Source: Phycisphaerales bacterium (lineage in GTDB: Bacteria; Planctomycetota; Phycisphaerae; Phycisphaerales; UBA1924). Taken from it: 64,000 nucleotides of DNA. Positions 43,671 through 52,362 of this stretch are shown here, one piece after another. The stretch lies in assembly GCA_017642965.1 (NCBI GenBank), contig JAEPOJ010000018.1, positions 1 through 64,000 on the forward strand, read 5' to 3'. A program made the translations under genes and the position numbers. Within the stretch, counting starts at the first letter, position 1; every line of letters starts with the position of its first letter. The notes below the pieces were generated by a model, which saw only the letters and a list, made by a program, of their open reading frames with translations, was not told where the DNA came from and did no database searches.

Positions 43671-44864
43671 TCAGTTGACGGACTGGATGATGTCGTCGAA
43701 CTCATCGATCACATCGAGGTTGGTGTACTGCCCGTCCTCTTCGGTATGGCGGCCGCCGTCTGTGTTGACGAAGTTGCTCCCGAAGGGGAGGTGATAATCG
43801 CCGCCGTTGGTCTTGGCGTTCGCGCGCCAGCCCGGATCGTTGATGCCCAGGAAGTAGCCGTCGGCACCCGCGGACTGCACGATCAGGCTCCCTCGTGGGC
43901 GGGAGGGAAAGATGTTGTCAACGCCAGCTGACTCAAGATTCCCTTGGTCGTTGGATCGCAGCGCGTAGTACGACGGGCTGGCGAGCAAGGTGGTGAGCGT
44001 TTTGATGCGGTCGATCGCGTCGATCTGGCTGTTGTTGTTCAGCGGGCGGGTGCTCAGGGCGCTGAACGCGTTCTGGTTCACGTTGCCCTGACCGATGGTC
44101 GTGGTGTTGTTGCCGATGAAGCACGCGTTGCTCGCGAGGTAGAACCACGCGGGCCCGGAGAAGCCGCCGCTGCCGTCGGAGTTGCGGCTCGCGAACTGGA
44201 GGAACACGTCGTCCGAAGGGCCGGCGTCGGGATCGATCGACCCGCGGGCGCTGACGTCCTGAACCCATGCGAGCAGCGGGTTTTCGAAGGCGTCGACCAG
44301 GTCGGGCATGAACTGCTGACCCGCGGACGTGTTGCCGACGACCTGCTGGCCGTCCCCGGCGTCGAGCACCTTGAGGAACTGCGAATCGGGCGCGAAGTAA
44401 GCACCGTTGGCACCGATGAGCTTGGAGTTAATGACCACGGCCTCGTCATCACCGCTCCCGATCATGAACGGCGAGACCGCGATGATGCCGCCCTGCTCGT
44501 TGATCTGGCTCGAGTAATCCGAGTAGTTGCCGATGACCACGTCCGGCCCGCCCAGTTCGATGAGCACGTTCTCCATCGCGGAGAGCCCGGATTCCTCGTT
44601 GTCCGAGTGGCCCATCTGCGATTCGGAGAAGTAGCCGGGCATGCGCGAGCCGTTGTCGTTGCTGAACGAGCTGACGGCGTTGGTGAACGCGTTCATCATG
44701 TTCTGGGTCGCGGACTTCCTGCCCGCCCGGCTCACCCCGGCCAACGCGGGGAGCAGCAGCGCGATCAGGACCGCGATGATCGCGATCACGACGAGCAGCT
44801 CGACGAGCGTAAACGCACGCCGGTTCACGGGAGTGGTCTGGTTGGGTGCGGGCAGATTGAACAT
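43671..44864 (-). CDS. prepilin-type N-terminal cleavage/methylation protein (pseudopilin-like)
   Basis: A 397-residue protein with the type IV prepilin motif RRAFTLVELLVVIAIIAVLI (Phe at +1, Glu at +5) for PilD-type cleavage, then a large extracytoplasmic domain rich in N, S and Q. Many large type II secretion or type IV pilus-like proteins of planctomycetes have this layout. The start at 44864 has GGAG upstream. comEC, for DNA uptake, lies directly downstream, so the pilin-like protein may serve competence (inference). Confidence 0.88.
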   Translation of the reverse strand: MFNLPAPNQTTPVNRRAFTLVELLVVIAIIAVLIALLLPALAGVSRAGRKSATQNMMNAFTNAVSSFSNDNGSRMPGYFSESQMGHSDNEESGLSAMENVLIELGGPDVVIGNYSDYSSQINEQGGIIAVSPFMIGSGDDEAVVINSKLIGANGAYFAPDSQFLKVLDAGDGQQVVGNTSAGQQFMPDLVDAFENPLLAWVQDVSARGSIDPDAGPSDDVFLQFASRNSDGSGGFSGPAWFYLASNACFIGNNTTTIGQGNVNQNAFSALSTRPLNNNSQIDAIDRIKTLTTLLASPSYYALRSNDQGNLESAGVDNIFPSRPRGSLIVQSAGADGYFLGINDPGWRANAKTNGGDYHLPFGSNFVNTDGGRHTEEDGQYTNLDVIDEFDDIIQSVN

Positions 44865-44983
44865 TGAAAAACTCCGTTGGGACCCCCATGGAGGGTCGTG
44901 ATAACGCCCGGCATATCCCCACACCGGCCGCGCTCGCGTGTCATCGACCCGCAACTATACGGCCCGATTCAGCTTACGGATGC

Positions 44984-45304
44984 TCAGAACGCCCAGAAGA
45001 GCAGGATCACGATCAGCCCCACCACGCTCACGAATACCCACAGCGAGACGCTCTTTTCAACCTCTCCGAGGTACCAGCCGCACTCCGGGCACATCTCCGA
45101 CTGGTCATAGATGGTGGATTTGCAGTTGGGGCAATGGTCAAGCTCGGAGCCGAAGCGGTCCAGATCCTGGGCGCTGGGGCCCTCGGGGTCGAGGCCCTCG
45201 GACAGGTCCCAATCGCGGTCCTCGGGCTCGTGGCCGCCGGCGCCCCCCCAGCCCCCGGGGTCGCGCGGGTGATCATTGCCGGAATCGTGGCGGACGCGTC
45301 GCAT
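44984..45304 (-). CDS. small zinc-ribbon membrane protein
   Basis: A 106-residue protein with a Pro/Gly-rich N terminus, a zinc ribbon (CPNCKSTIYDQSEMCPECGWY, CxxC pairs) and one C-terminal membrane helix (about 85-106). Function is unknown. It is divergent from the flagellin gene, with the starts only about 70 bases apart. Confidence 0.75.
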   Translation of the reverse strand: MRRVRHDSGNDHPRDPGGWGGAGGHEPEDRDWDLSEGLDPEGPSAQDLDRFGSELDHCPNCKSTIYDQSEMCPECGWYLGEVEKSVSLWVFVSVVGLIVILLFWAF

Positions 45305-45376
45305 GGGGTCATCGTATGCCCCGGGAATCCCCTACTCTGTCTTCAGTCGCGTCTGGTAACGTCCGATGATCAGCGC

Positions 45377-46162
45377 ATGTACGCCTACGGGATCTCCAAC
45401 ATGTTCGGCTTCGGGCTGCGACAGCTCGCCCAAAACCAGCAGGATATCCAGACCTCGCTGGAGCGTCTGAGCACCGGCAAGCAGGTGAACCGGGCGGCCG
45501 ATGACCCCAGCGGCATCGTCGCGATCGAGGAGCACGAAGCCGAGATCTACTCGCTGAACAAGGAACTGGACGCCATCTCGCGTCACGAGTCCTACCTCGG
45601 TGCGAAGGAAGGCGGCCTGAGTGTCCTGAGCGATTTCATGATCGAGCTCGAGTCGATCGTGGTGCAGGCCGCGAACAGCGCCGGCAACACGGACGATGAG
45701 CTTGCCGCCCTTCAGGATGAGGCCAACTCGATCATCGCCGGGATCGACAACATCGCGCGGACCACGACATTCAACGGGCAGTCCGTGATGCAGGAGTACA
45801 CCAGCACCTTCCTCGACGAGGACCTCGCGAATATCGCGGATCTGCTCGCGAGCGACCCCGAGAAGGCGCAGGAGGTCGCCGAGGACGCACGCAACCGCGT
45901 CAGCACGACCCGGGCCGCGATCGGCGGGCAGCTCAAAGAGATGGACTCGCGGAAGAACGTGATCGGCGAGCAGCTGATCAACCTCAACGCGTCGCTCTCG
46001 TCGATCCAGGACACCGATATCGCGAAGGAGAGCGCCAAGCTCGTCCGCGCCCAGATCCTCGAGTCCGCCACCATCGCCGCCATCGACATCTCCCGCCAGA
46101 GCGCGCAGCAGATGATCGGCCTGCTCGAGAACAACGTGCAGACCCAGAAGGCACTCGCGTAA
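45377..46162 (+). CDS. fliC: flagellin-like protein
   Basis: A 261-residue flagellin. The N-terminal D0/D1 helices (LRQLAQNQQDIQTSLERLSTG, KQVNRAADDPSGIVAIEEHE) and C-terminal helix (LNASLSSIQDTDIAKESAKL, ATIAAIDISRQSAQQMIGLL) are conserved. The variable D2/D3 region is absent, so this is a minimal flagellin. It has an extended N terminus MYAYGISNMFGFG. No other flagellar gene lies in the window. The start at 45377 is chosen from the domain pattern. Confidence 0.9.
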   Translation: MYAYGISNMFGFGLRQLAQNQQDIQTSLERLSTGKQVNRAADDPSGIVAIEEHEAEIYSLNKELDAISRHESYLGAKEGGLSVLSDFMIELESIVVQAANSAGNTDDELAALQDEANSIIAGIDNIARTTTFNGQSVMQEYTSTFLDEDLANIADLLASDPEKAQEVAEDARNRVSTTRAAIGGQLKEMDSRKNVIGEQLINLNASLSSIQDTDIAKESAKLVRAQILESATIAAIDISRQSAQQMIGLLENNVQTQKALA

Positions 46163-46667
46163 CTGTTCAAAAGAACCAGATACCCAGGTGGCCCGATGGA
46201 GACGAAGTCTCCTTCGGGATCGTTGAATATGTACGCGTACAGCTGTGTTCTATCGATGAGGACCCCGAAGGAACCCTGCGGGTTCCATGGGGCCACCCCA
46301 AGGACGCTGGCGATCCGGTGTGCGCATAAAAAAGGCGGTATCCCCCACGAGAAGACACCGCCCGTTGTGTCTCATCGCTCGAGCGGCCCAGGAGGAGTAG
46401 CCTCGCGACGAGACACAGTTCGCAGCACCAGAGGCATCGCATTGTGTGCAGAGCGCGATGCCTATACCCCTCAGAGACCCCATCAGGTGCGTTCGGCCTG
46501 TGTGTGCGGCAGGCCGAAACAGCGACGAGGGCGATGCTGCGAATCAGTTGTCATCGGCCGACCACGACGCCGGCGATGGACCAGCATCCCCGAAATCGGT
46601 CCCGGTGTCAAAGGGATTTCGCGCGAATCTCTGCGTAAATCTGCTTCCAGGTGCAACCAGCGTGGTA
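46163..46667. other. gene-free stretch with folded elements after flagellin
   Basis: No frame here is convincing. It holds a structured element at 46187-46297 and a hairpin at 46333-46362 with GGCGGT / ACCGCC preceded on the minus strand side by T residues. The rest up to the DUF721 stop at 46668 shows nothing recognisable. Confidence 0.5.
46187..46297. ncRNA. candidate structured RNA element
   Basis: Positions 46187-46199 (GGTGGCCCGATGG) pair with 46285-46297 (CCATGGGGCCACC) in 12 of 13 positions. Inside lie a 5-bp hairpin (CGAAG-TCTC-CTTCG, 46203-46216), a 10-base palindrome GTACGCGTAC (46231-46240) and a strong hairpin (GGAACCC-TGC-GGGTTCC, 46270-46286) that partly competes with the outer stem. 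It may be a 3' UTR element of the flagellin transcript or an independent RNA. No family is recognised. Confidence 0.4.
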
Positions 46668-47045
46668 TCAGGGGCGCGAAACAATGCGGAATCGCACGCC
46701 GCGGACGGGGATCTTCGCCAGCGCCGACAGCTCCATGAGCCCCCCACTGCGCAGCCAGCGGTCCGCCTGGTACCGCGTCGGGGCGTCGGGCACCGCGATC
46801 TCGACCTGCCCGGCCTTGATGCCGATGAGCGTGCACCGGTCCGCGATTGCATCGGGGGCCGCGGCGGACCACGCCTGCGCGATCGCCGATTCGGCGCGTG
46901 AGACCTTCCGGATCGATTTCATCTGCGTCGCCATGTCCTCGTGCAGATCGCGCGCCCGCTCCGGGCGCACACGCATCGTGCGCAGTCGATCCAGCGGATC
47001 GAGGCGCCGGGGCGTGTGTAAAGATCGGGGGTCGGTGCTGCCCAT
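46668..47045 (-). CDS. DUF721/DciA-like protein
   Basis: A 125-residue protein. It starts with an N-terminal polar helix (about 1-50), then a DUF721 core: AIAQAWSAAAPDAIADRCTL, IGIKAGQVEIAVPDAPTRYQ and ALAKIPVRGVRFRIV. DciA is the ancestral loader of the replicative helicase in many bacteria, but a role in replication here is inferred from family resemblance only. It is divergent from the ABC transporter gene, 50 bases apart. Confidence 0.82.
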   Translation of the reverse strand: MGSTDPRSLHTPRRLDPLDRLRTMRVRPERARDLHEDMATQMKSIRKVSRAESAIAQAWSAAAPDAIADRCTLIGIKAGQVEIAVPDAPTRYQADRWLRSGGLMELSALAKIPVRGVRFRIVSRP

Positions 47046-47095
47046 GAGCGGAGTCTATCACGACGCATCCGGGTTCGTTGCTATCATTGGCGACG

Positions 47096-48190
47096 ATGGG
47101 CACACGAATCACGATCGAGAATCTCGTCAAGGTCTTCGGCTCGGGGAAGAGCGCCGCCACCGCGGTCGATCAGCTCTCGCTGACGATCGAGCCGGGCGAG
47201 CTGTTCTTCCTGCTCGGGCCCTCGGGGTGCGGCAAAACCACGCTCCTGCGGATGATCGCCGGGTTCATCGATCCGACGCGCGGGAAGATCGCGTTCGACG
47301 GCAAGGACGTGACCCATGATCCGCCCAACAAGCGCAACACGGGCATGGTCTTCCAGTCCTACGCGCTGTGGCCGCACATGACCGTGGCCCAGAACGTGGC
47401 GTTCGGGCTCAATGTGCGGAAGGTTGCGAACCCGGAGAAGGACCAGCGTGTGCTCGATGCGCTCGCGGCGGTGCAGATGGAGCAGTACGCTTCGCGCAAG
47501 CCCAACCAGCTTTCGGGCGGTCAGCAGCAGCGTGTGGCGCTGGCGCGGGCGCTGGTGATCAAGCCGGCCGTGTTGCTGCTCGACGAGCCGCTGTCCAACC
47601 TCGATGCGAAGCTGCGCAACGACCTGCGCCTGCAGATCCGCCGGATCTGCAAGGACTCCGGGATCACCACGGTCTACGTGACCCACGATCAGAAGGAAGC
47701 CCTGTCGATGGCGGACCGGGTGGCGCTGCTCAAGAACGGGCACATCGAGCAGATCGGCTCGCCTCGCGCGTTGTACCGGGCTCCGCGGAATCGATTTGTC
47801 GCCGAGTTCCTTGGTGAAACGAACCTGATCGAGGCCAAACCCCGCGAAATCGCGCACGATCGCATCGAGTTTGAGGTCGAAGCCGGGCGCTTCAATGCAG
47901 CCACAACTGGTGATGCGGAGCTTACAAATACCGAACAAGCACTATTGTCGATCCGACCTGAGGCGATTCGGCTGCGCAAGCCGAACACGGAAAACACGCT
48001 CCCGGGGACCCTGCTTGAGACGACCTACCTTGGTGAGACGGCTCAGCACCTGGTGGAGGTGAAGGGCTGTCCGCCGATCAAGATCGCGGAAATGAACCCG
48101 TACAGTGCCAGCAGCGCGGTCCATCCTGAGCCGGGCGATCCGGTCTGGGTCGAGCTGATACCAACGGACATTGTTCCGGTTGAGCGTTGA
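47096..48190 (+). CDS. ABC transporter ATP-binding protein (PotA/UgpC-like)
   Basis: A 364-residue ATPase of the sugar/polyamine importer class. It has Walker A LGPSGCGKTT, the signature LSGGQQQRVALARAL, Walker B VLLLDEPLSNLDAKL, the H-loop YVTHDQKEAL and a C-terminal TOBE domain (about 240-364) with LLSIRPEAIRLR. The TOBE domain indicates an importer. No permease or binding protein lies nearby, so it is an orphan whose substrate is unknown. The ATG at 47096 has only a weak ribosome-binding site. Confidence 0.92.
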   Translation: MGTRITIENLVKVFGSGKSAATAVDQLSLTIEPGELFFLLGPSGCGKTTLLRMIAGFIDPTRGKIAFDGKDVTHDPPNKRNTGMVFQSYALWPHMTVAQNVAFGLNVRKVANPEKDQRVLDALAAVQMEQYASRKPNQLSGGQQQRVALARALVIKPAVLLLDEPLSNLDAKLRNDLRLQIRRICKDSGITTVYVTHDQKEALSMADRVALLKNGHIEQIGSPRALYRAPRNRFVAEFLGETNLIEAKPREIAHDRIEFEVEAGRFNAATTGDAELTNTEQALLSIRPEAIRLRKPNTENTLPGTLLETTYLGETAQHLVEVKGCPPIKIAEMNPYSASSAVHPEPGDPVWVELIPTDIVPVER

Positions 48191-48196
48191 GTTGGT

Positions 48197-49021
48197 CTAC
48201 GCGGCTGGGCGGACCTGTTCGCTCTTGGTGTCGCGGGCCGGGACCAGCAGGGTCATGCGTGTGCCTTTGCTGGGCGTCGACTCGCAGTTGATCGACCCCC
48301 CCACCGATTCGATGAGCACCTTGCAGACCCGCATGCCCAATCCGTGGCGCGGGTAGCGTTGATTGTGTGGCCCGGCGCTGCGGTGGTTGGTGTTGGGTCC
48401 GAAGAGCGAACTGAGCTGTGCCTTGGTCATGCCGATCCCGGTATCCTCAACACAGATGCGCAGCATGGGTTGAGCGTTCGTGTTCCACGTGGAACAGTGG
48501 GGGGCGTGGTCAGACCGCACGGTGATCGTGTGGTCAGTTTCGTCGGTTCCGTTGTGCTCATCGATGGCGCGAAGGGCGTTTCGGATCAGGTTGTCGATCA
48601 CCTGCTCGAGCACAATGGGGGGGACGGCGGGGTCCGGAGCGGACTGGACCTCGTGCAGATCGATCGGGATCTGGGCCGCGTTGATGGGCTCGATTCCTGC
48701 TCGCACGTGATCGAAGACCGTCCGGAGCGTGGTGTGGTCCGCTGGATCTGAAACGGTGGCGCAGGGGGTCAGGAAGAGCTCCGACAGTCGGGCCGCCCGG
48801 TCGCATCCCTCGACGATGGTGTTGAGCACCTGGGCGACCAGTTCCGGGTTGTCCGGCTTCATCAGCGCGAGCTGTGCCCGCCCCGAGAGCTGCGTGATGA
48901 GGTTGTTGATCTCGTGCGCATAGAGGGGTGCCATCGCGCCGAGTTCTGCGAGCTCGGAGGCACGCTGGTCACGCATGCTCTGTGGTGGGGAGTCCGGATG
49001 GTGCTCTGCGGGTTCGGGCAT
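48197..49021 (-). CDS. sensor-less histidine kinase-like protein
   Basis: A 274-residue GHKL ATPase protein. The H-box helix LGAMAPLYAHEINNLITQLS has the phospho-acceptor His at about 35. IDNLIRNALRAID is the N box, CVEDTGIGMTKAQ the G1 box and HGLGMRVCKVLIESVGG the G2 box. The N terminus has no membrane helix or PAS-like domain. No response regulator lies beside it. It follows the NUDIX gene by 56 bases. A start at 48976 (MRDQRASELAELG) is possible. Confidence 0.82.
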   Translation of the reverse strand: MPEPAEHHPDSPPQSMRDQRASELAELGAMAPLYAHEINNLITQLSGRAQLALMKPDNPELVAQVLNTIVEGCDRAARLSELFLTPCATVSDPADHTTLRTVFDHVRAGIEPINAAQIPIDLHEVQSAPDPAVPPIVLEQVIDNLIRNALRAIDEHNGTDETDHTITVRSDHAPHCSTWNTNAQPMLRICVEDTGIGMTKAQLSSLFGPNTNHRSAGPHNQRYPRHGLGMRVCKVLIESVGGSINCESTPSKGTRMTLLVPARDTKSEQVRPAA

Positions 49022-49077
49022 CCGAAAGGGATATCGGATGTTTGGAATGGGCGATGAACCGGGATCTGGAAAGTGGG

Positions 49078-49557
49078 TCAGGAACCGGCGGCCAGGTCCG
49101 CTGGGACGGAGCTGAGCATGGGGCCGGTGTGGTCTTCGACCCCCCCGCCGCTCATCAGCCAAGCCTTCATCGAGGCGGGTCGGAGATCTACATCGATCAG
49201 CTCCGCGAGGTCGGCCCAGACAAAGTCGATGTGGTCTTCCTCGCTGGGGACGTCCGCCGGTGGGTTTGATTGTCCGCCGAGTTGTTCCATGTGGAACACC
49301 ATGTTGATTTCGTGGTGCGCGCGCTTGGGTCCCTGGAAGACTTCCTCGGTGGTGAGTAGGAGGGGGCCGACTTCGACGCCGAGGCCGCACTCCTCGATCA
49401 TCTCTCGGTTGAGGGCGACGCGGGCGGGCTCGGCGAACTCGACGTGCCCGCCGGGCAGGTAGGTGTAGCCGTGCTCGATGTTCCGGCACAGGAGGACGCG
49501 GGCGTCGTGGATGAGAACTCCACGCGCAATGATCTCGATCTTCGGGGACTTTGGCAT
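49078..49557 (-). CDS. NUDIX hydrolase
   Basis: A 159-residue protein with YTYLPGGHVEFAEPARVAL and NREMIEECGLGVEVGP, which together form the GxxxxxEx5-REUxEExGU Nudix box (metal-binding glutamates). The family hydrolyses nucleoside diphosphate derivatives; substrate unknown. The start at 49557 is chosen because the first strand (IEIIARGVLIHD) begins there. Confidence 0.9.
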   Translation of the reverse strand: MPKSPKIEIIARGVLIHDARVLLCRNIEHGYTYLPGGHVEFAEPARVALNREMIEECGLGVEVGPLLLTTEEVFQGPKRAHHEINMVFHMEQLGGQSNPPADVPSEEDHIDFVWADLAELIDVDLRPASMKAWLMSGGGVEDHTGPMLSSVPADLAAGS

Positions 49558-49637
49558 CGGTTGATGATATTCTCTCTTCAGACGCCTCGCACGGTCCGGA
49601 GCGGATCGTGCGTCCAATTGCAGCAGGGAGGTTCGCG

Positions 49638-50553
49638 ATGGGCACCGCCGACAAAAAGCAACCGAAAAAGACCAAGCGTGCACGCCTCGGGCGTGGGCTG
49701 AGTTCACTCGTGGATCCGGCACCACTCAAAGTTGAGGCACCCAGCAGCCCAGTTTCCGAACAAAGTACGGACAATACTGGCCAATCCACACCACAAGGTC
49801 CGGTTGAGGACGGTTCGCGCGTGCTCGGACTCGATCAGGACGCACGGGCTGATGCAGCCGATCGTCGTTCGAAAGGCGGACGAGGGGTACGAGCTGATCG
49901 CCGGTGAGCGGCGTTGGCGAGCGACGAAGCTTGCGGGATTGAAGACCATCCGAGCTGTGCTCGATGAGGCGGACGATGAGCGTTCCGCGGAGCTGGCGCT
50001 GATCGAGAACATCCAACGCGCGGACCTGAACCCGATCGAACGCGCGATGGGGCTTCGCCAGCTGATGGATCGCTACGGGAGTACGCAACAGCAGGTCGCG
50101 GAGCGGATGGGCATGAGCCGGCCAGCGCTGGCCAACCTTGTTCGTCTGTTGGATCTGGAAAGTGACCTGCAGGAGCTGGTCGCGGCGGGCACGTTGAGCA
50201 CGGGGCACGCGAAGGTGCTGCTCTCGGTCGATGATCCTGCTCAGCGCCGAGCTCTCGCGAAAAAGGCGGCAGAGCTTAACTGGACCGTTCGTCTATTGGA
50301 AACTGAGTGTCAGCAGTTATTACGACAGCCCGCGGAGTCTACAACGAGTGAAGAATCTCAGGATCAGCACCCGGACAGGGTATCTTCGGTGTTACGTGAT
50401 CTTGAGCGATCGCTGAGCGAGCATTTCGGAACGAACGTCATGCTCAAGACGAACCGGCAGGGCACCAAGGGGCGTGTGATGATCGAGTTCTACGATCTGG
50501 ACCAGTTTGACGGTTTGTTAAGCAAGCTGGGCATCCAGGGCGGGTCGATCTGA
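49638..50553 (+). pseudogene. parB: parB chromosome partitioning gene with a frameshift
   Basis: Two overlapping frames together encode a ParB. The first, from the ATG at 49638 behind GGGAGG, carries the basic start and ARLGRGLSSLV motif (to about 49760). The second, readable from about 49735, carries ILANPHHKV, SIRTHGLMQPIVVR, ELIAGERRWRATKLAGL (the ParB/CTPase motif), the helix-turn-helix TQQQVAERMGMSRPALANLV and the C-terminal dimer region. A one-base shift around 49740-49765 joins them. The segment just before SIRTHG also looks degraded (about 49790-49830). The cause may be a sequencing error, genuine mutation or translation from the internal TTG at 49732. No parA adjoins it. Confidence 0.8.
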
Positions 50554-50827
50554 TTTCAAGTCAGTTCGGTTCTGGTCGCTTGATCACGCTTCAGGGCGTT
50601 CGACACGCGGGCTTTGGGTAATCTTGCCCAACAAGAATTGCAGAACACTTCTAAGAAATCATTTCGTGGGCACATTGCTTTTATGTGCGCATGAATATAT
50701 CGTTGTGCACTGTGCAAACCACATTGTTCCGCACAGGTCTTACATGCGTGCCTCATATATTCGGCAGCCGCAGCGTCGGCACTGAACACCCAACCGTCCA
50801 CTCTAATCACACCAGAATCGGAACAAC

Positions 50828-51256
50828 ATGCCAAAGAAAAAGAAGACAACAACGAAGCGCCGCAGCACGAAGGAAACCTCGAGCCCCGCGAGCATGTCGA
50901 CCGCGGAACTGCAGGCAGAACTGCAGCGTCGCGAGCGTAACGTCAAGCGCCTCGAGCGTCGGCGCGAGAAGCTCCTGAGCGATCTCTCCGAGGTCGAGCA
51001 GGCGCTCGCGGCAGAGGGGGCACTGAGCGCAACCGGGGGTATTCGTCGTCGCCCGCGCAACGAGATGAACCTGGTTGATTCGCTCGCCGAGGTGCTCAAG
51101 GGCAAGGAGATGAGCGTGACCGAGGTGACCCAGGCCGTGCAGAACGCCGGGTACATGACGACCGCGGCGAACTTCCGCACGATCGTCAACCAGGCGCTGA
51201 TTCGTGAGAACAAGCGCTTCAAGAAGGTCGCCCGCGGACGCTACACCGCGCGGTGA
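50828..51256 (+). CDS. basic coiled-coil protein with a HARE-HTH-like winged helix
   Basis: A 142-residue protein: a lysine-rich start (MPKKKKTTTKRRSTKET), a coiled coil (about 28-65: ELQAELQRRERNVKRLERR), and a C-terminal helix-turn-helix domain with NLVDSLAEVLKGKEMSVTEV and an ALIRENKRFKKVARGRYTAR wing. The C-terminal part resembles the HARE-HTH type (inference). DNA binding and oligomerisation are likely. It is preceded by a 274-base gene-free stretch holding a small hairpin (GCACAT / ATGTGC near 50669-50690). Confidence 0.75.
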   Translation: MPKKKKTTTKRRSTKETSSPASMSTAELQAELQRRERNVKRLERRREKLLSDLSEVEQALAAEGALSATGGIRRRPRNEMNLVDSLAEVLKGKEMSVTEVTQAVQNAGYMTTAANFRTIVNQALIRENKRFKKVARGRYTAR

Positions 51257-51320
51257 TCACCCGGTCGCCCTGCCTCAGAGTTGTGCCACAAGTTTGAGGC
51301 GCGCTCATGGGACAAAAATG

Positions 51321-51355
51321 AAAAACCGCCGCACCTCAGGGGTGTGGCGGTTTTT
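51321..51355 (+). terminator. intrinsic terminator
   Basis: The stem AAAAACCGCC-G-CACC / GGTG-T-GGCGGTTTTT lies after the winged-helix gene and also before the convergent lipoprotein stop at 51382. Confidence 0.85.
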
Positions 51356-51381
51356 GTTGGTCGGTGCTTCTGGATGCCAGA

Positions 51382-51669
51382 TCAGGGCTTGATGCCGTGG
51401 TGCAGGCGCGAGGGACGATCGAGGAAGAAGATGTGATCGATGTCCTCTGAGATGATCCGGAAGTTCTGATCCTTCATGCGTGCGTGATTGTTGTAGCGGT
51501 CGTCGCTCCGCTGGGCCAGCGTGTGCAGGGCGGGTGTCGGGTCCGAGCGGATCGAATCGATATCACCCGCGTGGCGAGGCCCGGAGGAGCTTGAGCACCC
51601 GATGAGCGCGGCGGGGACAACGAACAGGGCAGCGGCGGTCAGTCTGCGTGCGATGCGATTGGTCTTCAT
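51382..51669 (-). CDS. small lipoprotein
   Basis: A 95-residue protein with a lipoprotein signal ending LIGCSSSSG (Cys at about 25). A short polar tail with NNHARMKDQNFRIISEDIDH follows. The start at 51669 (MKTNRIARRLTAAALF) is chosen for the signal. Function is unknown. Confidence 0.8.
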   Translation of the reverse strand: MKTNRIARRLTAAALFVVPAALIGCSSSSGPRHAGDIDSIRSDPTPALHTLAQRSDDRYNNHARMKDQNFRIISEDIDHIFFLDRPSRLHHGIKP

Positions 51670-52362
51670 GGGTACGGGCCTTTGTTCCAGTGTGTTGCCG
51701 TTGTCGCTCGCTCGCGACGACGGGGTGTGATCAGTGGTCACGAGCATAGCGGAGAAAGACTGTTTTGTCACGCCCCGTATGGATCGTGGATGCGCGGGGC
51801 TGCGTCCGATACGCACCCGAGGCGTTTGGGTTGCGTGCCACAGGGAATCGGGCCTAACTCTTGACTGTTGATGATTTTAAGAGCGAGGCGAGCTGGTGGG
51901 TTTTCCACAATTGGACAATTTGTGCCCATCGGGTCGAATTGAAGGGATCAACTCGCGTGCTCGCGCAGTATGTTGTGACAAGGCGCGGCGTATCGCGGTC
52001 GGTCAGACAAGTTCGATCCCTTTGAGTCTCTGATTGGGAGCCGAGCGATTCTGGGCGAAGACCAGGCCTCCAACGAGTGGAAGGTCGGGATCCGGACCTG
52101 GGCACCCCCCTGTTCATCAGGGTTTCGGACACTGACACCGACTGCGATACGCCGCGTTTTCTCATGCGCTGAATCCATCAGATGTGCTAGACCGTCCGGT
52201 CTGCCAGAGCGGCAGTGGGGGGCGTCGCGTGTGCCAAATCCGGCTGCAGTGACACCATTCAGGGCCTCAGTTCGCTGTTCTCAGGCTGGCGCGCCAGTTG
52301 CACCCTGAGCTTCGGTGATGGTGCACAAGGCGTGCTCATCGCAGCAGTTAGGAGGAACTGAC
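51670..52362. other. gene-free stretch upstream of clpB
   Basis: About 690 bases without a supported gene. A single DnaA-box-like TTTTCCACA occurs at 51901-51909. A dyad TAGACCGTCCGGTCTG lies at 52188-52203. No CIRCE (GAGTGCTAA type) element was seen. An open plus-strand frame around 51980-52312 has no start codon and is probably chance. Confidence 0.45.
52188..52203. promoter_or_regulatory. candidate TetR-type operator
   Basis: The dyad TAGACCGTCCGGTCTG resembles the TAGACCN4GGTCTA operators of NemR-type TetR regulators. It lies about 160 bases upstream of the clpB start. A TetR-family gene occurs at 59590-60252; any link is speculative. Confidence 0.35.

Noticed and set aside
46167-46442. 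Minus-strand frame of 91 codons after flagellin
   Set aside because: No motif, no ribosome-binding site, and it spans the nested stem element.
51901-51909. DnaA-box-like TTTTCCACA as a possible origin of replication
   Set aside because: It is a single imperfect box. No cluster of boxes, AT-rich unwinding region, dnaA or gidA/mnmG is present, although parB and rnpA are in the wider region.
51980-52312. Open plus-strand frame upstream of clpB
   Set aside because: It has no start codon in frame after the upstream stop, and no recognisable product.
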